From the NCBI RefSeq assembly GCF_008704795.1, contig NZ_CP023690.1, positions 7,326,501-7,390,500 on the forward strand: 64,000 bases of DNA, given 5' to 3'. This DNA is from Streptomyces spectabilis. GTDB taxonomy: Bacteria > Actinomycetota > Actinomycetes > Streptomycetales > Streptomycetaceae. Position numbers and translations under genes: made by a program. Under the pieces are notes generated by a model. It saw nothing but the letters and a program-made list of their open reading frames with translations. It had not been told where the DNA came from and ran no database searches. This document shows, one piece after another, positions 1-7,816 of the stretch; the stretch's first letter is position 1; the number at the start of each line of letters is the position of its first letter.

Positions 1-1021
1 TGTCGAGCGTCGCCGCCAGCGGGTCGTTGGTGAACTGGATCGACTTCCAGGCCGGGTCGATGACCTCGGCGGGCAGCGCCTTGCCGGAGTGCTGCTTCAG
101 CTTGGCGTTGGCGGCGGCCTTGGCCTTCTCCGGGTTGTCCTGGATGAACTGGTTCGCCTTCACCGCGCCCCGCAGCACGGCCTCGACGACCTTGGGGTGG
201 TCCTTCAGGAACTGCTGCCGCACGATGATGTTCGTGATCACGAACTTCTTGCCGGGCCACAGGTCCGCCTCGTCGAGCAGCACCTTCGCGCCCTCGGCGA
301 CCAGCTTGGACGCGGTGGGCTCCGGCACCCAGGCGCCGTCGATCGAGCCGGACTTGTAGGCGTCCGGGGTGATCTTGTTGTCGGTGCGGACCACGGAGAC
401 GTCGCCCTTGCCGCTCTGGGCGTCGACCTTCCAGCCCTTCTCCTTGATCCAGTTGAGGAAGGCCACGTCCTGGGTGTTGCCGAGCTGCGGTGTGGCGATC
501 TTCTTGCCCTTGACGTCGTCGAGGGACTTGATCTTCTTGGGGTTCACCACGAGCTTCACGCCGCCGGAGGCCGAGCCGCCGATGATGCGCAGGTTCTCGC
601 CGTCGGACTTGGTGTAGCCGTTGATGGCGGGCGACGGGCCGATCCAGCCGATGTCGATGGACTTCGAGTTCAGCGCCTCGATCTCCGAGGGGCCCGCGTT
701 GAACTGCGCGTACGACGCCTTGGTGGCGCCCAGCTCCTTCTGGAACAGGCCCTCGTGGTCGCCGACGAGCGCCGTGCCGTGGGTGAGGTTCGGAAAGTAG
801 CCGATCTTCACCTCGTCCAGACCGTCGATCTTCTTCGCATCGGCGGCGATCTTCGCCTTGCCGTTGTCGTCCTTGTCCGAGTCCGAGCCGTATCCGCAGG
901 CGGAGAGGGTGAGCGCGAGCAGGGGGAGCGCGGCGACGGCGGTCAGACGGCCGGTGCGGCGCGCGCGGGCGGAGCGGGGAGCGCGGGGAGAAGGGGAGCC
1001 AGGGGTGCGGATGGCTGGCAC
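1..1021 (-). CDS. ABC transporter substrate-binding lipoprotein, sulfonate/SsuA-like (3' end cut)
   Basis: Periplasmic-binding-type lipoprotein that would deliver an organosulfur or sulfonate ligand to an ABC importer. The GTG at 1019-1021 follows AGAGGA by about 9 nt. The first 45 residues are an Arg-rich n-region, a hydrophobic stretch and a lipobox LTLSAC followed by a Gly/Asp-rich linker. The mature part shows family features such as KIGYFPNLTHG, DIGWIGPSPAINGY and GAWVPEPTASKLV, typical of the NMT1/SsuA/TauA fold. The gene runs off the left edge, so the C-terminus and the expected permease and ATPase are not seen. It lies downstream of the cys operon on the same strand, separated by 233 nt in which I see nothing, which suggests sulfur acquisition. 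The ligand is inferred from context only. Confidence 0.85.
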   Translation of the reverse strand, partial: MPAIRTPGSPSPRAPRSARARRTGRLTAVAALPLLALTLSACGYGSDSDKDDNGKAKIAADAKKIDGLDEVKIGYFPNLTHGTALVGDHEGLFQKELGATKASYAQFNAGPSEIEALNSKSIDIGWIGPSPAINGYTKSDGENLRIIGGSASGGVKLVVNPKKIKSLDDVKGKKIATPQLGNTQDVAFLNWIKEKGWKVDAQSGKGDVSVVRTDNKITPDAYKSGSIDGAWVPEPTASKLVAEGAKVLLDEADLWPGKKFVITNIIVRQQFLKDHPKVVEAVLRGAVKANQFIQDNPEKAKAAANAKLKQHSGKALPAEVIDPAWKSIQFTNDPLAATLD

Positions 1022-1254
1022 GGGAGGGGTTCCTCTCGTTCGCCCGGCGGGAGCACGGTCAGGGTGCGGCCGGGTGGATGTCGGCGGATCTTCGTCTGCG
1101 TACGAAGGGACGGCGGGGGGTGAGGGCGCGCGAGCGGTGCGCGTACGTCACCGCACACATCGCGTCACGCCGCCGGAGCCCGCGCCGAGGGCGCCGCTGC
1201 CGACGCGGCCGCCCTCCTTGGCGAAGGTCGAGTAGACATCGGGGGAGGACATGG

Positions 1255-2604
1255 TCAGAAGTCCCACCCGTCCTCGTCGTCCGCCGCCGACGCGGGCGCC
1301 TCGGCCCTGGCGAAGGCCTCGCCCGCCATCCCGGCGGCGAGGGTCGTGCCGTCCGCCGGGTCGATCAGGAGGAAGGACCCGGTGCGGCGCGAGTCCGCGT
1401 ACGCGTCGAGCGCGAGCGGCTCCGCGGTGCGCACCAGGACCCGGCCGATGTCGTTGGCGGCGAGGATCCCCGGGTTCGGGTGCTGCGACAGGTCGTCCAG
1501 GGTGAGCCGGGACGGGATCTGCTTGACGATGGCCTTGACCGTGCGGGTGGTGTGCTTGAGCAGCACCCGCTGGCCCACGCGCAAGGGCGTGTCGGCGACG
1601 TGGCAGACGGTGGCGGCGATGTCCTGGGTGCTCGTCGGCGTATCACTGCTCGGGACGAGCATGTCACCCCGCGAGATGTCGAGGTCGTCCTCCAGGAGCA
1701 CGGTCACCGACTGCGGCGTCCACGCCACGTCCACGGGCCTGCCGAGCAGGTCGATGCCCGCGACCTTGGTGGTGCGCCCCGACGGCAGCACCGTCACCTC
1801 GTCGCCGACGCGGAACGTGCCCGCGGCGATCTGCCCCGCGTAGCCGCGGTAGTCGGGGTGCTCGGGGGTCTGCGGCCGGATCACGTACTGCACGGGCAGG
1901 CGCGCGTGGCAGCTGGTCAGGTCGTGGCTGACCGGCACGGTCTCCAGGTGCTCCAGGACGGTCGGGCCGCCGTACCAGTCCATGTTCGACGACGGCTCCA
2001 CCACGTTGTCCCCGGCGAGCGCGGAGATCGGGATGGCGGTGACCTCCGGGACGCCCAGCTCGGTGGCGTACGCGGTGAACTCCTCGGCGATCTTCGCGAA
2101 GACCGGCTCCGCGTAGGCGACCAGGTCCATCTTGTTCACCGCGAGCACCACGTGCGGCACGCGCAGGAGCGCGGCCACCGCGGCGTGCCTGCGGGTCTGC
2201 TCGATCACGCCGTTGCGGGCGTCGACCAGGACCACGGCGAGGTCGGCGGTGGAGGCGCCGGTGACCATGTTGCGGGTGTACTGCACATGGCCGGGGGTGT
2301 CGGCGAGGATGAAGCGGCGGCGCGGGGTCGCGAAGTAGCGGTAGGCGACGTCGATGGTGATGCCCTGCTCGCGCTCGGCGCGCAGGCCGTCGGTGAGCAG
2401 CGCGAGGTCGGGTCCCTCGGCGCCGCGTGCGCGCGAGGCGTGCTCGACGGCCTCCAGCTGGTCGGTGAGGACCGACTTGGAGTCGTGCAGGAGGCGGCCC
2501 ACGAGGGTGGACTTGCCGTCGTCGACGGAGCCCGCGGTGGCGAAGCGCAGCAGGGTGGTGGCCGAGAGCCCGGCCAGCTGTGCGGCGGCGGTGGTGCTGG
2601 TCAT
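1255..2604 (-). CDS. cysN: Sulfate adenylyltransferase large subunit (GTPase)
   Basis: GTPase subunit of ATP sulfurylase. With CysD it activates sulfate to adenosine 5'-phosphosulfate (APS), using GTP hydrolysis to drive the reaction. The 449-residue protein has an EF-Tu-like G domain: P-loop GSVDDGKST near residue 26, switch II ADTPGHVQYTRNM, and G4 NKMDLV. Two beta-barrel domains follow. It is a stand-alone CysN with no fused APS kinase, consistent with the separate cysC in this operon. The ATG lies 2 nt after the cysD stop, so translation is probably coupled. It is the last cys enzyme gene in the leftward operon. Confidence 0.96.
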   Translation of the reverse strand: MTSTTAAAQLAGLSATTLLRFATAGSVDDGKSTLVGRLLHDSKSVLTDQLEAVEHASRARGAEGPDLALLTDGLRAEREQGITIDVAYRYFATPRRRFILADTPGHVQYTRNMVTGASTADLAVVLVDARNGVIEQTRRHAAVAALLRVPHVVLAVNKMDLVAYAEPVFAKIAEEFTAYATELGVPEVTAIPISALAGDNVVEPSSNMDWYGGPTVLEHLETVPVSHDLTSCHARLPVQYVIRPQTPEHPDYRGYAGQIAAGTFRVGDEVTVLPSGRTTKVAGIDLLGRPVDVAWTPQSVTVLLEDDLDISRGDMLVPSSDTPTSTQDIAATVCHVADTPLRVGQRVLLKHTTRTVKAIVKQIPSRLTLDDLSQHPNPGILAANDIGRVLVRTAEPLALDAYADSRRTGSFLLIDPADGTTLAAGMAGEAFARAEAPASAADDEDGWDF

Positions 2605-2606
2605 GG

Positions 2607-3575
2607 TTAGAAGTACCCCTCGCGCTTGCGGTCTTCCATCGCGGCCTCGGAGAGCTTGTCGTCGGCCCGGGTCGCGCCGCGCTCGGTGAGCCGGGAGGCG
2701 GCGATCTCGGCGATGACGGCCTCAAGCGTGGTCGCGTCGGAGTCGACGGCTCCGGTGCAGGACATGTCGCCGACGGTGCGGTAGCGCACCAGGCGCGTCT
2801 CGACGTCCTCGCCGTCCTTGGGGCCGCCCCAGTCCCCGGCGGTCAGCCACATGCCGCTGCGCCGGAAGACGGGGCGCTCGTGGGCGAAGTAGATGTCGGG
2901 CAGCGCGATCCGCTCCCGGGCGATGTACTGCCACACGTCCAGCTCGGTCCAGTTGGACAGCGGGAACACGCGCACGTGCTCGCCCGGGGCGTGCCGGCCG
3001 TTGTACAGCTGCCACAGCTCGGGCCGCTGGCGGCGCGGGTCCCACTGCGAGAACTCGTCCCGCAGCGAGAACACCCGCTCCTTGGCGCGCGCCTTCTCCT
3101 CGTCGCGGCGCCCGCCGCCGAAGACCGCGTCGAAGCGCTCGGCGGCGATCTTCTCCGTCAGCGGCAGCGTCTGGAGCGGGTTGCGGGTGCCGTCGGGGCG
3201 CTCCTTGAGCGCGCCGCGGTCGATGTAGTCCTGCACGGAGGCCACGTGCAGCCGGAGCCGGTGCTCCGCGACCACGCGGTCGCGGTACTCGATGACCTCG
3301 GGGAAGTTGTGCCCGGTGTCGACGTGCAGGAGCGAGAAGGGGACCGCGGCCGGGGCGAAGGCCTTCAGCGCCAGGTGCAGCATGACGATGGAGTCCTTGC
3401 CGCCGGAGAACAGGATCACCGGCCGCTCGAACTCGCCCGCCACCTCGCGGAAGATGTGGACGGCCTCGGACTCCAGGGCGTCCAGGTGGCTGAGCGCGTA
3501 CGGGCTGCTCCCCGCGCGGTTCCCCGCGGCGTCCCCGGCCTCCCCGGCGGCCTCCACGCTTGCGGCGGTCGTCAT
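2607..3575 (-). CDS. cysD: Sulfate adenylyltransferase small subunit
   Basis: Catalytic subunit of ATP sulfurylase, forming APS from sulfate and ATP together with CysN in the cytoplasm. The protein has 322 residues and a PP-loop nucleotide-binding motif FSGGKDSIVMLHLA near residue 50. The C-terminal ending DRKREGYF is typical of CysD. The frame is open further upstream, but the ATG at 3573-3575 overlaps the cysC stop as ATGA, which fixes the start. The extra upstream residues are Arg/Ala-rich and do not look like CysD. Confidence 0.96.
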   Translation of the reverse strand: MTTAASVEAAGEAGDAAGNRAGSSPYALSHLDALESEAVHIFREVAGEFERPVILFSGGKDSIVMLHLALKAFAPAAVPFSLLHVDTGHNFPEVIEYRDRVVAEHRLRLHVASVQDYIDRGALKERPDGTRNPLQTLPLTEKIAAERFDAVFGGGRRDEEKARAKERVFSLRDEFSQWDPRRQRPELWQLYNGRHAPGEHVRVFPLSNWTELDVWQYIARERIALPDIYFAHERPVFRRSGMWLTAGDWGGPKDGEDVETRLVRYRTVGDMSCTGAVDSDATTLEAVIAEIAASRLTERGATRADDKLSEAAMEDRKREGYF

Positions 3576-4138
3576 GCCAGACCCCTCTCGGTGAGCAGCG
3601 CGTGCACGGCTGCGGCGGACTCCTGCACGGTCTGGTCCTGCGACTCGATCCGCAGGTCCGGCGACTCGGGCTCCTCGTACGGGTCGTCGACGCCGGTGAG
3701 CCCGGACAGCTCGCCCGCGGCCTGCTTGGCGTACAGGCCCTTCACATCGCGCACCGAGCACACCTCCACGGGCGTGGCGACGTGCACCTCCAAGTACGGC
3801 GTGCCGCCCGCCTGGTGGCGCTTGCGCACCGCCTCGCGGCTGTCCGCGAACGGGGCGATCACGGGGACGAGCGCGAGCACGCCGTTGCGGGCGAGCAGCT
3901 CGGCGACGAAGCCGACGCGCTGCACGTTGGTGTCCCGGTCCGCGCGGCCGAAGCCGAGGCCCGCCGAGAGGAACTCGCGGATCTCGTCGCCGTCGAGCAC
4001 CTCGACCGCGCGGCCCCGCTCGCGCAGGGTGCGCGCGAGCTCGTACGCGATGGTGGTCTTGCCCGCGCTCGGCAGGCCGGTGAGCCAGACGGTGGCTCCG
4101 GTCACGTCGGTCTCCTGGACGGGTCGGGGGGCGCTCAT
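3572..4138 (-). CDS. cysC: Adenylylsulfate kinase (APS kinase)
   Basis: Phosphorylates APS to PAPS. The 188-residue protein has a Walker A motif GLPSAGKTT near residue 20, an LDGDEIRE segment and the family block GFGRADRDTNVQR, followed by FADSREAVRKRHQ and DVKGLYAKQ. Start and stop overlap the neighbours by four bases on both sides (cysH stop/cysC start and cysC stop/cysD start), a tightly coupled arrangement. Because CysH in actinobacteria usually reduces APS directly, CysC here probably feeds PAPS to sulfotransferases. That last point is inference. Confidence 0.95.
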   Translation of the reverse strand: MSAPRPVQETDVTGATVWLTGLPSAGKTTIAYELARTLRERGRAVEVLDGDEIREFLSAGLGFGRADRDTNVQRVGFVAELLARNGVLALVPVIAPFADSREAVRKRHQAGGTPYLEVHVATPVEVCSVRDVKGLYAKQAAGELSGLTGVDDPYEEPESPDLRIESQDQTVQESAAAVHALLTERGLA

Positions 4139-4854
4139 CCGTGCAGCCCGCATTCGGTCTTGGCGCGTCCGGCCCAGCGGCCGGCGCGCGCGTCCTCGCC
4201 GTCGAGGAGGCGTCGGGTGCACGGGGCGCAGCCCACGGAACCGTAGCCGTCCATGAGCAGCGGATTGGTGAGCACGCCGTGCTCGGCGACGTAGGCGTCC
4301 ACGTCGTCCTGCGTCCAGCGGGCGATGGGGGAGACCTTCACCTTGCGGCGCCGGTCGTCCCAGCCGACGACGGGCGTGTGCGCGCGCGTCGGCGACTCGT
4401 CGCGGCGCAGCCCCGTGGCCCACGCGAGGTACGGCGTCAGACCGTCCTCCAGTGGCTTGACCTTGCGCAGGGCGCAGCACAGGTCGGGGTCGCGGTCGTG
4501 CAGGCGCGGGCCGTGCTCGGCGTCCTGCTCGGCCACGGACTGCACCGGCGTCAGGGTGAGGACGTTGACGTCCATCACGGCCTCGACGGCGTCACGGGTG
4601 CCGATGGTCTCCGGGAAGTGGTAGCCGGTGTCGAGGAACACCACGTCCACGCCGGGGCGCGCGCGGGACGCGAGGTGGGCGACCACCGCGTCCTCCATCG
4701 AGGAGGTGACGCAGAAGCGCGCGCCGAAGGTGCCGGCCGCCCAGGTGAGGATCTCCAGGGCGGAGGCGTCCTCCAGGTCGCGCCCGGCCCGCTCGGCGAG
4801 CGTCTTCAACTCGTCGGCCGGGGTGTCGGCCGACACCTGCTGAATGGTCGTCAT
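4135..4854 (-). CDS. cysH: Adenylylsulfate (APS/PAPS) reductase
   Basis: Reduces APS (or PAPS) to sulfite with thioredoxin. The 239-residue protein has the PP-loop-derived motif TSSMEDAVVAHL, a FLDTGYHFPET block, and the two cysteine pairs that bind [4Fe-4S] in the assimilatory APS-reductase branch: LCCALRK near residue 130 and GCAPCTR near 207. The C-terminal ECGLHG carries the redox-active cysteine. The cluster cysteines argue for APS rather than PAPS as substrate. The ATG at 4852-4854 overlaps the stop of the upstream zinc-ribbon gene. A longer open frame upstream is Arg-rich and was rejected. Confidence 0.95.
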   Translation of the reverse strand: MTTIQQVSADTPADELKTLAERAGRDLEDASALEILTWAAGTFGARFCVTSSMEDAVVAHLASRARPGVDVVFLDTGYHFPETIGTRDAVEAVMDVNVLTLTPVQSVAEQDAEHGPRLHDRDPDLCCALRKVKPLEDGLTPYLAWATGLRRDESPTRAHTPVVGWDDRRRKVKVSPIARWTQDDVDAYVAEHGVLTNPLLMDGYGSVGCAPCTRRLLDGEDARAGRWAGRAKTECGLHG

Positions 4855-5030
4855 ATCGCTGCCTCTCCACCGTCGTTGCGCTGAAGTCCACGGGTGAGCA
4901 ACCCGAGGAACTTCAACTGGAAGGCACGGTTGCACGCCGCGCATTCCCACGCGCCGTGGCCCTGCTCGCCCGGACGCAGGTCCTCGTCGCCGCAGTAGGG
5001 GCAGTAGAAGGGGGCGGCCCGCTCGCTCAT
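4851..5030 (-). CDS. Small zinc-ribbon protein of the cys operon
   Basis: A 59-residue protein of unknown function between sulfite reductase and cysH. It has two CxxC knuckles, CPYC near residue 10 and CAAC near residue 30, so a zinc ribbon or small redox site is likely. It ends in a hydrophobic FLGLLTRGL stretch. It overlaps cysH by four bases and starts 28 nt after the sulfite reductase stop, so it is co-transcribed with the sulfate-reduction genes. From memory, a similar small protein sits at this place in other Streptomyces cys operons. A role in metal or cluster supply, or as a regulatory partner of CysH, is speculation. Confidence 0.85.
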   Translation of the reverse strand: MSERAAPFYCPYCGDEDLRPGEQGHGAWECAACNRAFQLKFLGLLTRGLQRNDGGEAAI

Positions 5031-5058
5031 GATGTGGTCCTCGTCTCGCTCGCGGCGC

Positions 5059-6756
5059 TCACGAAAGGGCGCTCTCGTCGGCCCGCGCGACCCAGGCGGC
5101 GAACCGCTCGCCGTCCGCGCGCTCGGCCTGGAAGCGTCCAAGGACCCGCTCCACGTAGTCCGGCAGCTCGGCGGACGTCACCTTCAGGCCGCGCACCTTG
5201 CGGCCGAACCCGGCCTCCAGGCCGAGGGCGCCGCCCAGGTGCACCTGGAAGCCCTCGACCTGGTCGCCGTTCTCGTCCAGGACGAGCTGGCCCTTGAGGC
5301 CGATGTCGGCGACCTGGATGCGCGCGCAGGCGTTCGGGCAGCCGTTGATGTTGATGGTGATCGGCTCGTCGAAGTCCGGGACGCGGCGCTCCAGTTCGTC
5401 GATGAGCGAGGCGCCGCGCGCCTTCGTCTCGACGATGGCGAGCTTGCAGAACTCGATGCCGGTGCAGGCCATGGTGCCGCGCCGGAAGGGGGAGGGGCGC
5501 ACCGCAAGGTCGAGCGACTCCAGGCCCGCCACCAGGGAGGCGACCTGGTCCTCGGCCACGTCGAGGACCAGCATCTTCTGCTCGGCGGTGGTCCGCAGAC
5601 GGCCCGAGCCGTGCCCGGCGGCGAGGTCGGCGATCTTCGTGAGCGTGGTGCCGTCGACGCGGCCGACGCGCGGGGCGAAGCCGACGTAGTAGTTGCCGTC
5701 CTGCTGCCGGTGCACGCCCACGTGGTCGCGCCAGCGCTGGAGGGGCTGCTCGGGCGCGGGCCCGTCGACGAGCTTGCGCAGCAGGTACTCGTCCTCCAGG
5801 ACCCGGCGGAACTTCTCGGCTCCCCAGTCGGCGAGCAGGAACTTCAGCCGGGCGCGGGTGCGAAGGCGGCGGTAGCCGTAGTCGCGGAAGATCGAGATGA
5901 CGCCCTCGTAGACGTCCGCCACCTCGTCGAGGGGCACCCAGGCGCCGAGCCGCTGGCCGATCTTGGGGTTGGTGGAGAGACCGCCGCCGACCCACAGGTC
6001 GAAGCCGGGCCCGTGCTCGGGGTGGCGCACGCCGACGAACGCGATGTCGTTGATCTCGTGCGCCACGTCGAGCAGCGGCGAGCCGGAGATCGCGGACTTG
6101 AACTTGCGCGGCAGGTTCGAGAACGCCGGGTTGCCGACGATGCGGCGGTGGATCTCGTCGATCGCGGGCGTGCCGTCGATGATCTCGTCCTCGGCGATCC
6201 CGGCGACGGGCGAGCCCAGGATGACGCGCGGGGTGTCGCCGCAGGCCTCGGTCGTGGACAGGCCCACGCCCTCCAGGCGGCGCCAGATCTCCGGCATGTC
6301 CTCGATGCGGATCCAGTGGTACTGGATGTTCTGCCGGTCGGTGATGTCGGCGGTGCCGCGCGCGAACTCCTGCGAGATCTCGCCGATGACGCGCAGCTGC
6401 TCGGTGGTCAGCCGCCCGCCGTCGATCCGCACCCGCAGCATGAAGTACTCGTCGTCCAGCTCCTCGGGCTCCAGGATCGCGGTCTTGCCGCCGTCGATCC
6501 CGGGCTTGCGCTGGGTGTAGAGGCCCCACCAGCGCATCCGGCCGCGCAGGTCGTTGGGGTCGATGGAGTCGAAGCCGCGCTTGGAGTAGATCGTCTCAAT
6601 GCGTGTCCGCACATTGAGACCGTCGTCGTCCTTCTTGAACTGCTCGTTGCCGTTCAGCGGAGTGAAGTGACCGGCGGCCCACTGGCCCTCGCCACGGTGG
6701 CGGCCCGTCTTGCGGCGGGGTGCGGCAGGCGTGGATCGATCCGGGACGGTGGCCAT
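5059..6756 (-). CDS. Ferredoxin-dependent sulfite reductase (siroheme, [4Fe-4S])
   Basis: Reduces sulfite to sulfide by six electrons. The 565-residue protein has two ferredoxin-like half-domains and two nitrite/sulfite reductase halves. The siroheme/[4Fe-4S] ligands are visible as TGIEFC (residues 465-475 region) and CPNAC about 40 residues later. DRQNIQYHWI is the substrate/siroheme arginine block of this family. The ATG at 6756 is preceded by GAAGGA at good distance. A GTG five codons upstream (6771) is possible but lacks a ribosome site. It is the first enzyme gene of the operon and lies about 110 nt downstream of a leader peptide. Confidence 0.95.
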   Translation of the reverse strand: MATVPDRSTPAAPRRKTGRHRGEGQWAAGHFTPLNGNEQFKKDDDGLNVRTRIETIYSKRGFDSIDPNDLRGRMRWWGLYTQRKPGIDGGKTAILEPEELDDEYFMLRVRIDGGRLTTEQLRVIGEISQEFARGTADITDRQNIQYHWIRIEDMPEIWRRLEGVGLSTTEACGDTPRVILGSPVAGIAEDEIIDGTPAIDEIHRRIVGNPAFSNLPRKFKSAISGSPLLDVAHEINDIAFVGVRHPEHGPGFDLWVGGGLSTNPKIGQRLGAWVPLDEVADVYEGVISIFRDYGYRRLRTRARLKFLLADWGAEKFRRVLEDEYLLRKLVDGPAPEQPLQRWRDHVGVHRQQDGNYYVGFAPRVGRVDGTTLTKIADLAAGHGSGRLRTTAEQKMLVLDVAEDQVASLVAGLESLDLAVRPSPFRRGTMACTGIEFCKLAIVETKARGASLIDELERRVPDFDEPITININGCPNACARIQVADIGLKGQLVLDENGDQVEGFQVHLGGALGLEAGFGRKVRGLKVTSAELPDYVERVLGRFQAERADGERFAAWVARADESALS

Positions 6757-6868
6757 GGGTGTGTCCTTCACGGCAGACTGAGAGCGGCTCTGACCTGCGC
6801 ACTCGCGCAGAAGGCGCGGCGGTGCGCGGGGAGGGGTCAGTTCAGGGAAAGCGGCGGTGCTGGGTCTC

Positions 6869-6952
6869 TCAGCTCGCCGGACACATGGCGCTGGACACGC
6901 GAACGAGGTCGACGTGACGTCGACTCACCAAGGCGATTCCAGTGCGGGACAT
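6869..6952 (-). CDS. cys-operon leader peptide (27 aa)
   Basis: A 27-codon ORF starts at ATG 6950-6952 and ends in TGA 6869-6871, 112 nt upstream of sulfite reductase. It begins MSRTGIALVSRRHVDL and ends VSSAMCPAS, with one cysteine four residues from the end. Peptides with the core LVSRRHVDL..R..SAMC are known as putative leader peptides upstream of actinobacterial sulfur-assimilation genes. I see no strong Shine-Dalgarno close to the ATG. The expected role is cis-control of the downstream operon by translation of the peptide, perhaps sensing cysteine supply. The mechanism is inference. Confidence 0.85.
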   Translation of the reverse strand: MSRTGIALVSRRHVDLVRVSSAMCPAS

Positions 6953-7045
6953 GGCGAAAGCGTGGCATGCGCCTTTCGGCACCGTCCACCACTGTCCATC
7001 CTGTGGACGAAGTTGTCTCGGATAGTGGACTCGGGTAGTTGTATG

Positions 7046-7128
7046 GGCGCTCCGCGCCTCGTCCTCAAACGCCGGACGGGCTGGATCCTCCAGCCCGTCC
7101 GGCGTTCACGGACGAGGCGCGGAGCGCC
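7046..7128. repeat. Dispersed palindromic repeat, copy 1 (terminator-like)
   Basis: Two 40-nt arms (7046-7085 and 7089-7128) pair at 37 of 40 positions around a 3-nt loop. The core is CAGCCCGTCCGGCGTT plus GGACGAGGCGCGGAGCGCC. It lies directly after the stop of the leftward GNAT gene, so it can act as its terminator and insulate the cys leader. The same sequence recurs at 30285, 33425 and 37235. The rest of the 6953-7045 interval is the cys promoter region and shows no gene. Confidence 0.9.
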
Positions 7129-7140
7129 GGATTTCGTGGC

Positions 7141-7701
7141 TCAGGCCCCCGGCCACGGGCCCGGCGTCGGCTGCTCGGGCTGCTCGGACGTCTCCGTCTT
7201 GAAGAGCTTGAAGCCGCGCCGCGTGTAGTTGTCCATGGCGTGCTCGCCGTCCAGGCTGCACGTGTGGAGCCACACCCGCTCGGTGGGCGTCCGCTCCGGC
7301 CAGCGGTCGGCCAGGTCCCAGGCCCGGGCGGTGCCGTAGGACAGGAGGTGGCCGCCGATGCGGCGCCCCCGGAAGGCGGGGATCAGGCCGAAGTAGACGA
7401 TCTCCACGACCCCGTCGTCCTGCGCGTCCAGCTCCACGTACCCGGCGGGCGTGCCCTTCTCGTACGCGACCCACGTCTCCACGCCCGGCCGCGTCAGCTG
7501 CTCCCGCCACTGCTCGTAGCTGAGCGAGAGACGGTCGATCCACTGGATGTCGCCGCCGACGGCGGAGTAGAGGAACCGGCTGAACTCGGGCGAGGGCACC
7601 TCGGCCCGCACGATCCGCACGTCGCCTTCCGGCTCGGCGGCGGGCCGCAGATCGGTGGGAGCGGTCTGCTCCAGGGACCAGGTGGTGACAGTGATGCTCA
7701 T
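7141..7701 (-). CDS. GNAT-family N-acetyltransferase
   Basis: Predicted cytoplasmic acetyl-CoA-dependent acyltransferase of 186 residues. The acetyl-CoA pyrophosphate motif is RGRRIGGHLL near residue 113, followed by a C-terminal NYTRRGFKLFKTE block typical of GNATs. The preceding strand VVEIVYFGLIPAFRG fits beta-4 and the start of alpha-3. The N-terminal 60 residues contain SRFLYSAVGGDIQWIDRLSLSY, seen in streptomycete GNATs of unknown substrate. It is a single gene with a strong hairpin just after its stop. The substrate cannot be assigned. Confidence 0.9.
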   Translation of the reverse strand: MSITVTTWSLEQTAPTDLRPAAEPEGDVRIVRAEVPSPEFSRFLYSAVGGDIQWIDRLSLSYEQWREQLTRPGVETWVAYEKGTPAGYVELDAQDDGVVEIVYFGLIPAFRGRRIGGHLLSYGTARAWDLADRWPERTPTERVWLHTCSLDGEHAMDNYTRRGFKLFKTETSEQPEQPTPGPWPGA

Positions 7702-7816
7702 GGCGGCCAGGGAATCACGGGGCGGACCGGGGCCGCCACGAGGGGCGGGGCCCGCCCGGCACGGGCCTGACTCGTGTCACCGCGGCGGGGGTGCGGCTGC
7801 GGGCGCGCCCCCGGCC

